From NCBI GenBank assembly GCA_035501495.1, contig DATJWB010000218.1:1-64000 (forward strand): DNA of 64,000 bases, read 5' to 3'. A model generated the notes under the pieces. The model had not been told where the DNA came from, ran no database searches, and worked only from the letters and a program-made list of their open reading frames with translations. Below are positions 36,634-45,604 of this stretch, in pieces (positions within the stretch are counted from its first letter, which is position 1; each line of letters starts with the position of its first letter). Source of the stretch: JAIQFL01 sp035501495. Lineage in GTDB: Bacteria; Acidobacteriota; Terriglobia; Bryobacterales; Bryobacteraceae. Both the position numbers and the translations under genes were made by a program.

Positions 36634-37944
36634 TTAAGCCAGGCAGAAATTCAGAATCTCGCTCCAAACCGTCTGGAAGGTCGCATCCTCAAATCCCGAA
36701 GCCGACTTCAGCAGATCATAGGCCTGGAATTCACGTCCCTCGCCGCTTATGGCTTTGACCGGCTTATAGTGCCCGACAATGTCCATGTGGTCGCCAGGGA
36801 CGAGCACGTTCTCGCCCTGGGGCCAGAGCATCGAAGCGGTGTTGACGATTCCGTCGTTGTCCCACAACTCGATCGCGTGATCCGGACACCCGGGCATGCG
36901 CCGGGTCACGGTTCCGCCGGGTGTGGGCCGTTTAAATGGTCCGCCGGCACACGCGCGATAACAAGCGCGATACACGATGTCCGTGTCGGCACTGACGGTG
37001 ACGTCCTGTGCGAACTCAGGGTAGGTCCACGGCAGAATCAGCTCCCATGGCGGCGCCGGACGGCCCGGATCGAAGCGGAACGGGCGGCTTCCCAATGTGG
37101 CCCACGAGCGGACTTTGATGTCCAGATCCTGCCAGAGCTTGAGCTCCTGGTCGCGTTCGTCGGTGAAGTGCGCCGGGCTGTCCGGACCGCCGGAGGGAGG
37201 ACGCGAAGTCAGGTCGTCGATTGCGCGGAAATCGGAAGCGATCTGGCGAAGGTAAAGCGCAAGTTGGGAGGCAGCCTCATGCGCTTCCGCCGTCCGCTCC
37301 GGCCCCGGCCTTCCGTTGTTTTCATTGGCTTCGCTCAAGGCATCCTGCACGGCCCTAAGCAGGCCTGCGCCCGTAAGGCAAGCGGCGGCACCGGTGACCA
37401 GGCCTTCGATGCGGTCGAGTATCAGCATTTGTGAACTCGCGACCGCCGCGCGGAGCTCGGCGACCAGCGCTTCGCGCCAGACCTGGTGGGAGCGAACCCA
37501 GTCGGCGATGTTGGTGCCCCAGTGAGGCACGGAAATAAATACGACGCGGCGCACGCACTCGAGGATCGTTCCGGGTTTTACCCTGGCTCCGCCGTCAACC
37601 AGGATCGGCTCCTTCTGGCGGGAGAGGTTCCAGACAAGCTGGCGGATATCGAGCCCTCCCGTAGAGTGTCCTACCAGGATGACGTCGTCATTCGTGGAAA
37701 TCTCGCCGCGCGCAATCCGTTTGGCAAGAAAAGACTGCAGCCGTGCGGCACGGGTGACTACAGCCGCGGTAGGGAAATTGTCGAAGTAGTGCAGCGCTTC
37801 CGCTCCAGATCGGTGCGACTGGAACAAAGGCGTGATGGAGGCGTAGTATTCGAGCTGTCCAAGCGCGTCGAAGCCGGCGAAGCCGGGTATGAGGACGATG
37901 TGAAGGCGTTTGCTGGAGGGAGAACTACTGTCTGGGTCCGCCAT
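36634..37944 (-). CDS. Lipase/esterase-like alpha/beta hydrolase
   Basis: 436 residues without an obvious signal peptide. An oxyanion strand HIVLIPGFAGFDALGQ comes first, then the nucleophile elbow VGHSTGGLDI (Ser94). A long helical insert or lid occupies about 165-260. The other triad members are probably Asp in ELWDNDGIVNTASMLWP and His in VPGDHMDIVGHYKP near the C-terminus. This arrangement resembles triacylglycerol lipases of the staphylococcal/I.5 type. It converges on the phosphopantetheinyl transferase gene with only nine bases between stops. Substrate unknown. The 272 bases upstream hold no gene. Confidence 0.78.
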   Translation of the reverse strand: MADPDSSSPSSKRLHIVLIPGFAGFDALGQLEYYASITPLFQSHRSGAEALHYFDNFPTAAVVTRAARLQSFLAKRIARGEISTNDDVILVGHSTGGLDIRQLVWNLSRQKEPILVDGGARVKPGTILECVRRVVFISVPHWGTNIADWVRSHQVWREALVAELRAAVASSQMLILDRIEGLVTGAAACLTGAGLLRAVQDALSEANENNGRPGPERTAEAHEAASQLALYLRQIASDFRAIDDLTSRPPSGGPDSPAHFTDERDQELKLWQDLDIKVRSWATLGSRPFRFDPGRPAPPWELILPWTYPEFAQDVTVSADTDIVYRACYRACAGGPFKRPTPGGTVTRRMPGCPDHAIELWDNDGIVNTASMLWPQGENVLVPGDHMDIVGHYKPVKAISGEGREFQAYDLLKSASGFEDATFQTVWSEILNFCLA

Positions 37945-38216
37945 GTTCAGGCACCTCCCCGAGTCTTACTCCATTTTCAGGATAGTGCGATCCGAAATCA
38001 AGGGCCGAATGATGCGCGTTTTCAACGACTATTCAGGTATTGCGGCAACACGCCCTGTTTCTCCGAGTTGTGATCACCTGGCCGCGAACGACGAGAACCC
38101 GTTGGTTGGGCTGTCAGTCCCCCGGCCGGCGGGCATCGCCGCCTTCCTCCAATCGCGCCGTTTTGTGCCGCGGCCCGATAAGGGAATTCGAGCCGCGACC
38201 GTTGGGGGAGCAGCCG

Positions 38217-39194
38217 TTACCCGTTGGCACGAAGCAAGGTGGCGATGAACCAGGAGTTGCCCGCGCGATCCCTGACGCCCGCTCCCCTCTCGCCGTAAGG
38301 CTGATCGGCCGGAGCGCTGATCGAGGTTGCTCCGGCCCGGATCGCGCGTTCGTAGACGGCATCTACATCGGGTACATAGTAATGCAACCCCGAAGGCATT
38401 GGCCCGTACTGGCCGTGGGCCTCGCCCATTTCGACAACCGTGTCGCCGAGTCGAATCGTCGCATGACGGATCGGACCGTCAGCGTCCTCGCGATACACCG
38501 AAATCTCTTCGGCGTCGAAAGCCTGCTTCAGAAACTCGATGAGTTGGGCGGTCCCCGCAACGTGGAGGAAAGAATTGACCGTTCGCAGGCCCTGCGGGAT
38601 GTGGCTGGCACCATGGTGCGTGGCGATGTACCAGTGGTTGCCGAAGGGGTCCTGGACGCTGCCCGACCGTTCGCCGTAGGGCATTTCTTCCACGGCGTGA
38701 AGCGAAGTTGCGCCGGCGTCGAGCGCCCTTCGATAGGCGCCATCCGTATCCTGCAGGTAGATGTGGATGGAAGCCGGCCGCGGCGGGTATTGCTCGTTCC
38801 CGTCGCTCAGTTCGATCATGGAATCGCCGATTTGGATCTCGGCGTGCATGATGCGGCTTCCGTCCGGGGTGGGAACACGGAGCTTTTCGTCCGCTCCGAA
38901 CACCTCTTTCGCAAAGTCGATAAACTGCGCCGCACCAGGCACGATGATGTACGGCGTCACGGAATGAAAGCCTTTGCGGAATGTAGTTGCTGCGCTCGTT
39001 GTTGCCATTGCCCTCTCCTTTAGTTGACCTCTGAGTTGCGTTCGAAAGAATTCGCGAGGCATCTGTCGCAGGCTGCGCGCCAGGGAGACGAGTTCGCGGA
39101 TTTCGCGTCCGGGCGGAACGGGTTCGCCGGGCGTCCAGCGGTCCAGCGCGTCGTTGAGCTGTTCCATCCGGTCACGCTCAGCCATGTTTGCCAC
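38217..39194 (-). CDS. Anti-sigma-like N-terminus fused to two VOC (glyoxalase-like) domains
   Basis: 325 residues. The first 60 residues (ERDRMEQLNDALDRWTPGEP, then REIRELVSLARSLRQMPREF) look like the cytoplasmic helical part of an anti-sigma factor. Two PhnB-like VOC domains follow: 75-190 (HSVTPYIIVPGAAQFIDFAK, DPFGNHWYIAT) and 205-320 (NSFLHVAGTAQLIEFLKQAF, DRAGNSWFIATL). The gene overlaps the ECF sigma gene by 17 bases. An internal ATG at 39008 has a strong site (AAAGGAGAGGGCA), so a VOC-only form may also be made. The arrangement suggests that sigma activity is sensed through ligand or metal binding by the VOC part. Confidence 0.75.
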   Translation of the reverse strand: MANMAERDRMEQLNDALDRWTPGEPVPPGREIRELVSLARSLRQMPREFFRTQLRGQLKERAMATTSAATTFRKGFHSVTPYIIVPGAAQFIDFAKEVFGADEKLRVPTPDGSRIMHAEIQIGDSMIELSDGNEQYPPRPASIHIYLQDTDGAYRRALDAGATSLHAVEEMPYGERSGSVQDPFGNHWYIATHHGASHIPQGLRTVNSFLHVAGTAQLIEFLKQAFDAEEISVYREDADGPIRHATIRLGDTVVEMGEAHGQYGPMPSGLHYYVPDVDAVYERAIRAGATSISAPADQPYGERGAGVRDRAGNSWFIATLLRANG

Positions 39195-39735
39195 CTATTC
39201 TCGCCCGCAGATTTTCGAGGCCGCGAAGCTGCAACTGCTTGATCGCACCCTCGCTTCGCCCCAACACCTCCGCGACTTCGTGTAAGCTCTTCTCCTCCGC
39301 AAAGCGCAGCTCCAGAACCTTGCGCTGATCTTCGGGCAGTTCCCGGACCAGGGCGAATACCTTTGCCCGGTCGTGTGCTTCTTCCTGATCCGCCTCCTCA
39401 AACTCCGGCGATGGCTCGATGGCGCGCTCCCGCCCCAGCCGTTCGGAACGGTCCGCGATCCGGTTCGCGGCCATGCGAAAGAGCCACGCCGAGAATGGCG
39501 CTCCCCGCCATTCGAATCGGCGCAGGTTGGCGAGCGCCTGGTGAAACACGTCGGACACCAGGTCTTCGGCTTCGGCCCGGTCCCCGACCCGGCGTGCCAC
39601 ATACGCGTAGATCCGGTCGAAATAAAGATCGTAGAGATCGGCGAAACGCGTCAGGTCGCGCTGCGCCGCCTCGATCAGCAAACGTTCTTCGGGCGGATCC
39701 ATCTGCGATTGCCGTAAAGGTCGCCCGCCCTGCAT
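39178..39735 (-). CDS. ECF-type RNA polymerase sigma factor
   Basis: 185 residues. Region 2 at about 30-95 (FADLYDLYFDRIYAYVARRV, AEDLVSDVFHQALANL) and region 4 at about 125-180 (LPEDQRKVLELRFAEEKSLH, EVAEVLGRSEGAIKQLQLRG). ATG 39735 has TATGAT ending seven bases before it, which would give a leaderless message. ATG 39702, where family similarity begins, is the alternative. Its 3' end overlaps the anti-sigma-like/VOC gene, the expected place for a regulator of its activity. It probably responds to stress; the target promoters are not visible. Confidence 0.9.
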   Translation of the reverse strand: MQGGRPLRQSQMDPPEERLLIEAAQRDLTRFADLYDLYFDRIYAYVARRVGDRAEAEDLVSDVFHQALANLRRFEWRGAPFSAWLFRMAANRIADRSERLGRERAIEPSPEFEEADQEEAHDRAKVFALVRELPEDQRKVLELRFAEEKSLHEVAEVLGRSEGAIKQLQLRGLENLRARIGGKHG

Positions 39736-39941
39736 GCTCTAATCATAGAAACTGCCGGGACGGGGAAATGTTATGGGCATCCTGCTGGAAAAGCGCGGCC
39801 GGTGCTGGAATCTGCGCTCCTTGAAAACATCTCGGTCCGTTTGGTTCGAATTCGCACAGTTTCGAAGAGTTTCTCGGCAAAACTCCCTATCAAAGACCAT
39901 TCGATGACGCCCTTATTACATCCGGAAACGAGGCGGGCGAC

Positions 39942-40109
39942 GTGCCACAGGGGACGGAGTTGAGTTTGTTGTACGAGCTGCTGGACGCTCTGCGAGCGCG
40001 CAAAACGAAGGTTGAGCAAACCATCGCGGACCTGGAGAAACTGGTGGAACGGCACCAGGCGAATCGGGCAATCCGGGAAGAGGTGCAAAAGAGGATCGAG
40101 CGGCGGTAA
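39942..40109 (+). CDS. Small coiled-coil protein (family member C)
   Basis: About 55 residues, reading from GTG 39942 (preceded by GAGG) or TTG 39960. The sequence LSLLYELLDALRARKTKVEQ, then TIADLEKLVERH, aligns with the heptad helices of the small genes at 11363 and 12028. The C-terminus is charged (REEVQKRIERR). It lies in a 440-base gap otherwise lacking genes. Function unknown. Confidence 0.45.
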   Translation: MPQGTELSLLYELLDALRARKTKVEQTIADLEKLVERHQANRAIREEVQKRIERR

Positions 40110-40177
40110 AGCCTCGGCGCCTTCCCGGATGCGTCGACGCCGAGAGGGTAGCTTTGCGGCCGGCCGGAAGCAGACGT

Positions 40178-40534
40178 TCAGGACCGCGATTTCTGAACAC
40201 AGTCCGCCAGTGCCGCCTCACGGGTTTCGAAGACCGGATACAGGACGTCGAATCCAGACAGGTTGAAGATCTGTTTCACCCGGCTGGCAAGGCCGCAAAC
40301 CAGCAGCCGTCCGCCCTGGCGGTCGATCTCCTTGCCGGCGCTGAGGAGGCTGCTCAAGCCGGCGCTGCTGATGTATTCCATCTCGGTCATATCGAGGATC
40401 AAATGATGGTCGCCGGGGGCAATCGACTGATGGCACACGCGACGGAATTCCGGAGCGGTCTCGCCATCCACGGTTCCAATCACGCGCACGATCAACGCGA
40501 TACCGGTCCTGAATGCCTCTGTGGTGAGCGCCAT
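40178..40534 (-). CDS. STAS-domain protein (anti-sigma factor antagonist type)
   Basis: 118 residues, a single STAS domain: IVRVIGTVDGETAPEFRRV, HHLILDMTEMEYISSAGLSS with the phosphorylatable Ser of the SSAGL motif, and GRLLVCGLASRVKQIFNLSG. Such proteins act in partner-switching cascades with an anti-sigma kinase and a phosphatase; no cognate kinase gene is adjacent. The frame is open far upstream, but sequence similarity starts at ATG 40534; an ATG nine codons earlier is possible. The 3' end faces the small coiled-coil gene. Confidence 0.8.
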   Translation of the reverse strand: MALTTEAFRTGIALIVRVIGTVDGETAPEFRRVCHQSIAPGDHHLILDMTEMEYISSAGLSSLLSAGKEIDRQGGRLLVCGLASRVKQIFNLSGFDVLYPVFETREAALADCVQKSRS

Positions 40535-40616
40535 GGAACCGGTTGTATCACGAACCTCCATCGGGTGCCAACGCCGCAGTCTTTTCCGCAGTTTGTTCCG
40601 GGGGCCGGCTCGGACT

Positions 40617-42452
40617 TCAGGGTTTAGCCGGCGGACTACGCCAGACGGGGTGTTCCAGACCGCGCACCGTCCGCTGGTGGTCCGGTTCGAGATCCAGCGC
40701 CACAATCTCATTCGCGCCGGTGTGCAACCAACCCGCGGGAAGGAACAGTGCCTGCTGAGGGCCCGCGCTCCAATATCGCCCGAGATTATGGCCGTTGACC
40801 CAAACGAATCCCTTCCCCCATTTGCCCATGTCGAGGTAGGTGTCGCCCGCGGCGGCGAGATCGACCTTGGCCCTATAGAATGCCGGTCCGGTTTGCCGCG
40901 ACACCGAATATCCGGCAGCAGGCGGGGCATCCAACGGAATTCCGTAGATCTCCCAGCCTTCGATGGGCGTGCCCGCGAGACGCGCGCCCGCAATGCCTTT
41001 GCGGTCGTTCGAGATTCTCGGACCGAAATTGATGTGTCCCATCACATCCACCAGAATGTCGAGCGGATCGCCGGGCTTCAGGATGACGGGAATCGCCTTG
41101 GCCTCCAGGCGCCGGTCGACGATGCCTACGCGCCGGCCGGCCACCGAAACGATCGCGTAATCGCCCGGCCGGTCGATCTCGAGCGGCCCCTCGAACGCCT
41201 GCCCGGCCTTGTGCCGGTAGAGCACCATGCCGTGCGGCTGGCCGAGTTCCTCCATGGTGACGGGCCTGGCCGAGCGGATCGGAGCACCAAGAACCGAGCC
41301 GAGCGGCGCGGATTCCCGAAACTCGAACGCGGGTATTTCGACCAGAGCGGCCGAAGCGGGCGGGTCGGGGAGCACCGTGCCGGGAGGCAGATAGCGGCGG
41401 ATCACTTCGCGCAGCGCCTGGAACTTCGGGGTTGGCCGCCCGGCCTCGTCAAGGGGCGAGTCGTAGTCGTAGCTGGTGGTGTCGGGCATGTATGCCTTGC
41501 GGAAATCGGCGCCGGCATGGAAGCCGAACGACGTACCGCCGTGAATCATATACACGCTGACGGAAATGCCGCGGGATAACATCCAGTCGAGCGCCGCGGC
41601 CGCACGCTCGACCGGCGTAGTGGCGTGGCTCTCGCCCCAGGTGTCGAACCAGCCGGCCCAGAACTCGCCGCACATGCGCGGCCCCTTCGGCCGGAAACGA
41701 TCGAGCCTCGCAAACTCCTGGCTGGGATTCTCGCTGTTGCCGAAATTGATCGCCACGGGCAGATCGGGGAGGGTTCCGCCGGAGAGTTGCCGGTCACTCG
41801 AGCCATCGGCCGTGTACAGCTGGCCGTCAAAGCCCGCCTTGCGGATCATATTGCGGATGGCCTCCATATAGGCGTGGTCCGAACCGAACGAGCCGTACTC
41901 GTTCTCCACCTGGACCATGAGGATCGGTCCGCCATGCGTGACCATCAACGGCGCCAGGCGCTTGCCAACCTCATTCATGTAGGCCGATGCCGCTGCCAGA
42001 AACTTCGGCTCGTTCTCGCGAAGCCGCACGGATGGATCGCGAAGGAGCCAACTGGGCAGTCCGCCCAGATCCCACTCGGCGCACACGTACGGCCCGGGGC
42101 GGAGGATCACCCACAGCCCCTCCTGCTGCGCGGTGCGGACGTATTCGGCGATGTCGAGCTCGCCGCTGAAGTCGAATTTGCCCGGAGTGGCTTCGTGCGC
42201 GTTCCAGAATACGTAGGTCGTCAGCGTGTTGAGGCCCATGGCACGCATCTTGCGCATGCGGTCGCGCCAGTAAACGCGGGGCACCCGGGGATAGTGCATC
42301 TCGCCGGAGATGACGACGAGCTTCTGGCCGTCGAGCAAAAAGTCATTGCCGGAAATCTCGAACCGGTGATTGGCGGCAGCGGCGTTCGGGGCAAATTCCA
42401 GGGCCAGGATTCCCGCAACGAAAACGGACGTGAGATTCCTCATTGGTCCCAT
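40617..42452 (-). CDS. GH35 beta-galactosidase, exported
   Basis: About 611 residues. A signal peptide (VFVAGILALEFAPNAAAA) is followed by the GH35 TIM barrel: FLLDGQKLVVISGEMHYPRV, LTTYVFWNAHEATPGKFDFS, the acid/base Glu in LMVQVENEYGSFG, and the nucleophile Glu in CGEFWAGWFDTWG. C-terminal jelly-roll domains end with GFVWVNGHNLGRYWSAGPQQ. ATG 42452 or 42443 is the start, because the signal peptide begins there although the frame stays open upstream. It probably hydrolyses galactosides in the periplasm and works with the GH2 enzyme and GalT next door. Confidence 0.92.
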   Translation of the reverse strand: MGPMRNLTSVFVAGILALEFAPNAAAANHRFEISGNDFLLDGQKLVVISGEMHYPRVPRVYWRDRMRKMRAMGLNTLTTYVFWNAHEATPGKFDFSGELDIAEYVRTAQQEGLWVILRPGPYVCAEWDLGGLPSWLLRDPSVRLRENEPKFLAAASAYMNEVGKRLAPLMVTHGGPILMVQVENEYGSFGSDHAYMEAIRNMIRKAGFDGQLYTADGSSDRQLSGGTLPDLPVAINFGNSENPSQEFARLDRFRPKGPRMCGEFWAGWFDTWGESHATTPVERAAAALDWMLSRGISVSVYMIHGGTSFGFHAGADFRKAYMPDTTSYDYDSPLDEAGRPTPKFQALREVIRRYLPPGTVLPDPPASAALVEIPAFEFRESAPLGSVLGAPIRSARPVTMEELGQPHGMVLYRHKAGQAFEGPLEIDRPGDYAIVSVAGRRVGIVDRRLEAKAIPVILKPGDPLDILVDVMGHINFGPRISNDRKGIAGARLAGTPIEGWEIYGIPLDAPPAAGYSVSRQTGPAFYRAKVDLAAAGDTYLDMGKWGKGFVWVNGHNLGRYWSAGPQQALFLPAGWLHTGANEIVALDLEPDHQRTVRGLEHPVWRSPPAKP

Positions 42453-42529
42453 GGTAACTGTGTTCCCGCGATGGGGCGTGGAGGCTGGCGGCTGGGACGA
42501 CAGAGACGCCCGACCAGGCGTCCTTAAGA

Positions 42530-42566
42530 GTCCCGGCGCGGCAGGCACGAGTGTGCGCCATGTCGT
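42530..42566 (-). repeat. Dispersed intergenic repeat, copy d (diverged)
   Basis: On the minus strand it reads GGCGCACACTCGTGCCTGCC, a diverged form of GGCGCGGGCACTCCTGCCTG seen in copies b and e. It lies between the GH2 and GH35 genes. Confidence 0.5.
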
Positions 42567-42571
42567 CCGAG

Positions 42572-44425
42572 CTACGACTTGGCGCCCCAGAGTTTCTTTA
42601 AGGTATGGGCGGCCAGCTTCGGGCGCCGGTCGCGTGTGAATACGCCTTTGAGGTTCAAAGCTCCGGCCCGGTGGACTCCTTGCCCGGTCTTGAAATCGCA
42701 GAGGTTCCACACGTGTTCGCCAATCACATACGGCTTGCTCTGAAACAGATCGTGGTATCGCGCGATCAGCTCCGCCTGGTATTCTTCGGAGAACATTTCC
42801 GGAGGCTGCGCATGATGTCCGGCAATGGCGTCGGCGCCGAATTCGGTGACGATCACCGGTTTGTGAAAGGTGCCGTGCAGCTTGTCGAGCTCCGCGGACA
42901 GCCTGGCCACACCCTCGGCCAGTCTGCCGGCCTCGCTGTACCAGCCGTAGTAGCGATTGATGCACACCACATCGACGAACTCCCACGCCTCGTCCCAGAC
43001 GCCGGCGAGATTCACCAGAGTGACCGGCCGTGTGTCATCGAGCGACTTCGTCAGGTCGTACATTCCGCGGAAAAACGGTTTGGCCGGAGGGCGGGTGGAG
43101 TGGGGCTCGTTCGCCACGCTCCACATGATCACCGAAGGGTGATTCTTGTCGCGCGCCACCAGCTCGCGCATGAAGCGGCGGCACAGGTCCGATCGCTTTT
43201 CCAGCCCCTGCCCGGCAAAATACAGACCGACCGCGGGAATCTCGTCGATCACCAGGATGCCCAGACGGTCCGCGACGTCCATCATCTGCTCGGAGTACGG
43301 ATAGTGCGACGTGCGGAAGGAATTGGCGCCCGTCCAGCGCATCAGCGAGCAGTCTTTCGTGATGGCCGGGGGCATGATGCCGCGTCCGGCCACCGGGAAG
43401 TCCTCATGCCGGCCGAATCCTTTCAGATAAACCGGCTTGCCGTTGAGCAGCAGAGAGTCGCCGCGGATCTCCACGGTGCGGATCCCCACGCTCAGGGAAT
43501 AACGATCCACCGCCTGCCCGCCTCGCAGCAGCTCAGCCGTAAGGCGGTACAGATTCGGATGTTCCGGGGCCCACAGCGCGGCATTCGCCAGGCGGATTTC
43601 TACATCGGCCCTGCCGTTGGCCAGCGGCGCCTCGGAATGAAGCGGATTTCCATGGCCGGAGAGCGTCAGCCGCACAGCCGCCGAGCCTTCCACGGGCGCC
43701 GTCACTCCCACGCGGACACGGCCCTCCGTCCCCGAAATTGTGGTCCGCACTGTCAGATCGGCAAGAGCCTGCCGCGGCGTGCTATAGAGGAGAACGGACC
43801 GGTGGATCCCGGCGAACGGGAAGAAGTCATAGGTCGTGGGCGGGTATTGATCGTTCGAGAAGGTATCCTTGGGATCGCCGGGAACACGGCCGGGAGGAAC
43901 GCGGTCGGGCGCCAACTGCCCGTCCACCCTCACCATCACGAGATTCTCCGCGCGGAGCTTCTCGGAGACCTCGAACTGGAAGGGCAGGTGGCCGCCCTCA
44001 TGTTCGCCAAGCCGCTCGCCGTTGAGCCAGACCTCCGCCAGGTAGTTGACCGAGCCGAATCGCAGCCACACCTGCCGGTTCGCGGCGAACCCTTCGGGCA
44101 CTTCGAAGCGCGTCTGATACCAGGCAGTTCCGATATAGTCGCGAATGTCCTCCAACTGGTCGTTCCAACTTCCGGGAACGGCGATGGGTTGGCGGCTCTC
44201 GATGCCTTTGGGCCAGCCCTGTGCCCTGCCCTTCTCCTCCGGGTCGGGCAGGAAGTCCCAGAAGCCGTCGAGCGAAATCACCTGTCGAAACGCGTTGATC
44301 TGCGGGTACAGCGGCGGTCCCGCGGGCACCTCGGATTGGTTCTCCGCTGGTCTGTCTTGCGCGAGAAACGGCACGTCCAGCAATGGCGCTATGGCTGCCG
44401 ATTGGAGCAATGTTCTTCGCTTCAC
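42572..44425 (-). CDS. GH2-family glycoside hydrolase, Tat-exported
   Basis: 617 residues. The N-terminus MKRRTLLQSAAIAPLLDVPF looks like a twin-arginine signal. The sugar-binding domain (SLDGFWDFLPDPEEKGRAQG, PGSWNDQLEDIRDYIGTAWY) precedes an immunoglobulin-like domain. The barrel has the acid/base Glu in SVIMWSVANEPHSTRP and the nucleophile Glu in PVIVTEFGADAIAGHH. This matches beta-glucuronidase or beta-galactosidase. ATG 44425 is 95 bases from the divergent galT start. It likely trims galactosides or uronides in the periplasm before GalT acts on the released galactose phosphate. Confidence 0.9.
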   Translation of the reverse strand: MKRRTLLQSAAIAPLLDVPFLAQDRPAENQSEVPAGPPLYPQINAFRQVISLDGFWDFLPDPEEKGRAQGWPKGIESRQPIAVPGSWNDQLEDIRDYIGTAWYQTRFEVPEGFAANRQVWLRFGSVNYLAEVWLNGERLGEHEGGHLPFQFEVSEKLRAENLVMVRVDGQLAPDRVPPGRVPGDPKDTFSNDQYPPTTYDFFPFAGIHRSVLLYSTPRQALADLTVRTTISGTEGRVRVGVTAPVEGSAAVRLTLSGHGNPLHSEAPLANGRADVEIRLANAALWAPEHPNLYRLTAELLRGGQAVDRYSLSVGIRTVEIRGDSLLLNGKPVYLKGFGRHEDFPVAGRGIMPPAITKDCSLMRWTGANSFRTSHYPYSEQMMDVADRLGILVIDEIPAVGLYFAGQGLEKRSDLCRRFMRELVARDKNHPSVIMWSVANEPHSTRPPAKPFFRGMYDLTKSLDDTRPVTLVNLAGVWDEAWEFVDVVCINRYYGWYSEAGRLAEGVARLSAELDKLHGTFHKPVIVTEFGADAIAGHHAQPPEMFSEEYQAELIARYHDLFQSKPYVIGEHVWNLCDFKTGQGVHRAGALNLKGVFTRDRRPKLAAHTLKKLWGAKS

Positions 44426-44520
44426 TCTGTCACCAGTATGCTCCTGTTTCGGGCAGTGAATACAGTTGGACGACGGACTGGAGCGCGCGATGCGCGCAAC
44501 ATCGGTTATCGTGGCAGGTG

Positions 44521-45564
44521 ATGAGCAATTGGAAGACGGTTCCGCACCGGAGGTTCAACCCCCTGACCGGCGACTGGGTGCTGGTGTCGCCGCAACGCAC
44601 GGCCCGCCCGTGGCAGGGACAAGTGGAACGGCTGCCTGTCGAAGCGCAGCCCGCCTACGATCCCAAATGCTACCTTTGCCCGGGAAACGGCCGTGCGGGC
44701 AGCGCCGTGAATCCTGCCTACGATGGCACCTTCGTCTTCGATAACGACTTCGCCGCGCTGTTGCCAGGGACCGATCCGCTGGAGTTCGATTGCGGGCCGC
44801 TCCTGGCAGCTCGGGCCGAGCGGGGCATCTGCCGGGTGGTGTGTTTCTCGCCGAACCACAGCCTGACGATTTCGCGTCTGCCGGTGGCGGAGATTCGGAC
44901 GATTGTCGATACCTGGGTGGCCCAGCTACTCGATCTCGGCGGCCGGCCGGCCATCGATTATGTCCAGATCTTCGAGAACCGGGGCGAGATCATGGGCTGC
45001 AGCAACCCGCATCCCCACTGCCAGATCTGGGCCGGCGAAGGACTGCCGAACGAATGGCGCAAGGAGCAGGCCGCGCAAGCGGCGTACCGGTCGGAAAGGG
45101 GATCGTGCCTTCTGTGCGACTACCTGGCCCTGGAGCAGAAGGCGGAAGGGGTGGTTTGTGAAAACGCATCATTCATCGCGTTGGTGCCGTTTTGGGCGTT
45201 ATGGCCCTTTGAAGTGCTGGTGCTCAGCCGCCGCCACGTTTCGAGCCTGGATGGCCTTTCGAATTCGGAACGAGACGGGCTGGCGGACATTCTGAAGCAG
45301 ATCACCACGCGCTACGACAACCTCTTCGAAGTCTCGTTCCCGTACACTATGGGATTTCACCAGCGGCCTACCGACGGCAGCGCCCACGAGGAGTGGCATC
45401 TGCACGCCCATTACTATCCGCCGCTGTTGCGCTCCGCAACCGTGAAGAAGTTCATGGTCGGCTACGAAATGCTGGCCGAGCCGCAACGCGACATCACGCC
45501 GGAAGCCGCCGCCGCGCGCCTGCGGGACCTGCCGGCCACGCACTACCTGGATCGGCACGCATAA
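44521..45564 (+). CDS. galT: Galactose-1-phosphate uridylyltransferase
   Basis: 347 residues, the Leloir-pathway enzyme that exchanges UMP between UDP-glucose and galactose-1-phosphate in the cytoplasm. Signs: RRFNPLTGDWVLVSPQRTAR, a zinc-type CYLCPGN, and the active-site HPHCQIW in EIMGCSNPHPHCQIWAGEGL with nucleophile His. The C-half has WEVLVLSRRHV-like strands (FEVLVLSRRHVSSL) and EEWHLHAHYYPPLLRS. ATG 44521 is the true start, with GGCAGGTG directly before it. No galK or galE is in the window. Confidence 0.93.
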   Translation: MSNWKTVPHRRFNPLTGDWVLVSPQRTARPWQGQVERLPVEAQPAYDPKCYLCPGNGRAGSAVNPAYDGTFVFDNDFAALLPGTDPLEFDCGPLLAARAERGICRVVCFSPNHSLTISRLPVAEIRTIVDTWVAQLLDLGGRPAIDYVQIFENRGEIMGCSNPHPHCQIWAGEGLPNEWRKEQAAQAAYRSERGSCLLCDYLALEQKAEGVVCENASFIALVPFWALWPFEVLVLSRRHVSSLDGLSNSERDGLADILKQITTRYDNLFEVSFPYTMGFHQRPTDGSAHEEWHLHAHYYPPLLRSATVKKFMVGYEMLAEPQRDITPEAAAARLRDLPATHYLDRHA

Positions 45565-45590
45565 CCGTACCTGTGGAGACCGGCGCGCGG

Positions 45591-45596
45591 TAGAAT
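45591..45596 (+). promoter_or_regulatory. -10 box before the prenyltransferase-like gene, likely leaderless
   Basis: TAGAAT ends eight bases before ATG 45605, and there is no ribosome binding site between them. No -35 box is clear. Confidence 0.4.
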
Positions 45597-45604
45597 GGCG
45601 TGCG

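Noticed and set aside
42453..42986. Upstream extension of the GH35 frame by 178 codons
   Set aside because: The extension overlaps the GH2 gene and a repeat, and the signal peptide begins at 42452 or 42443.
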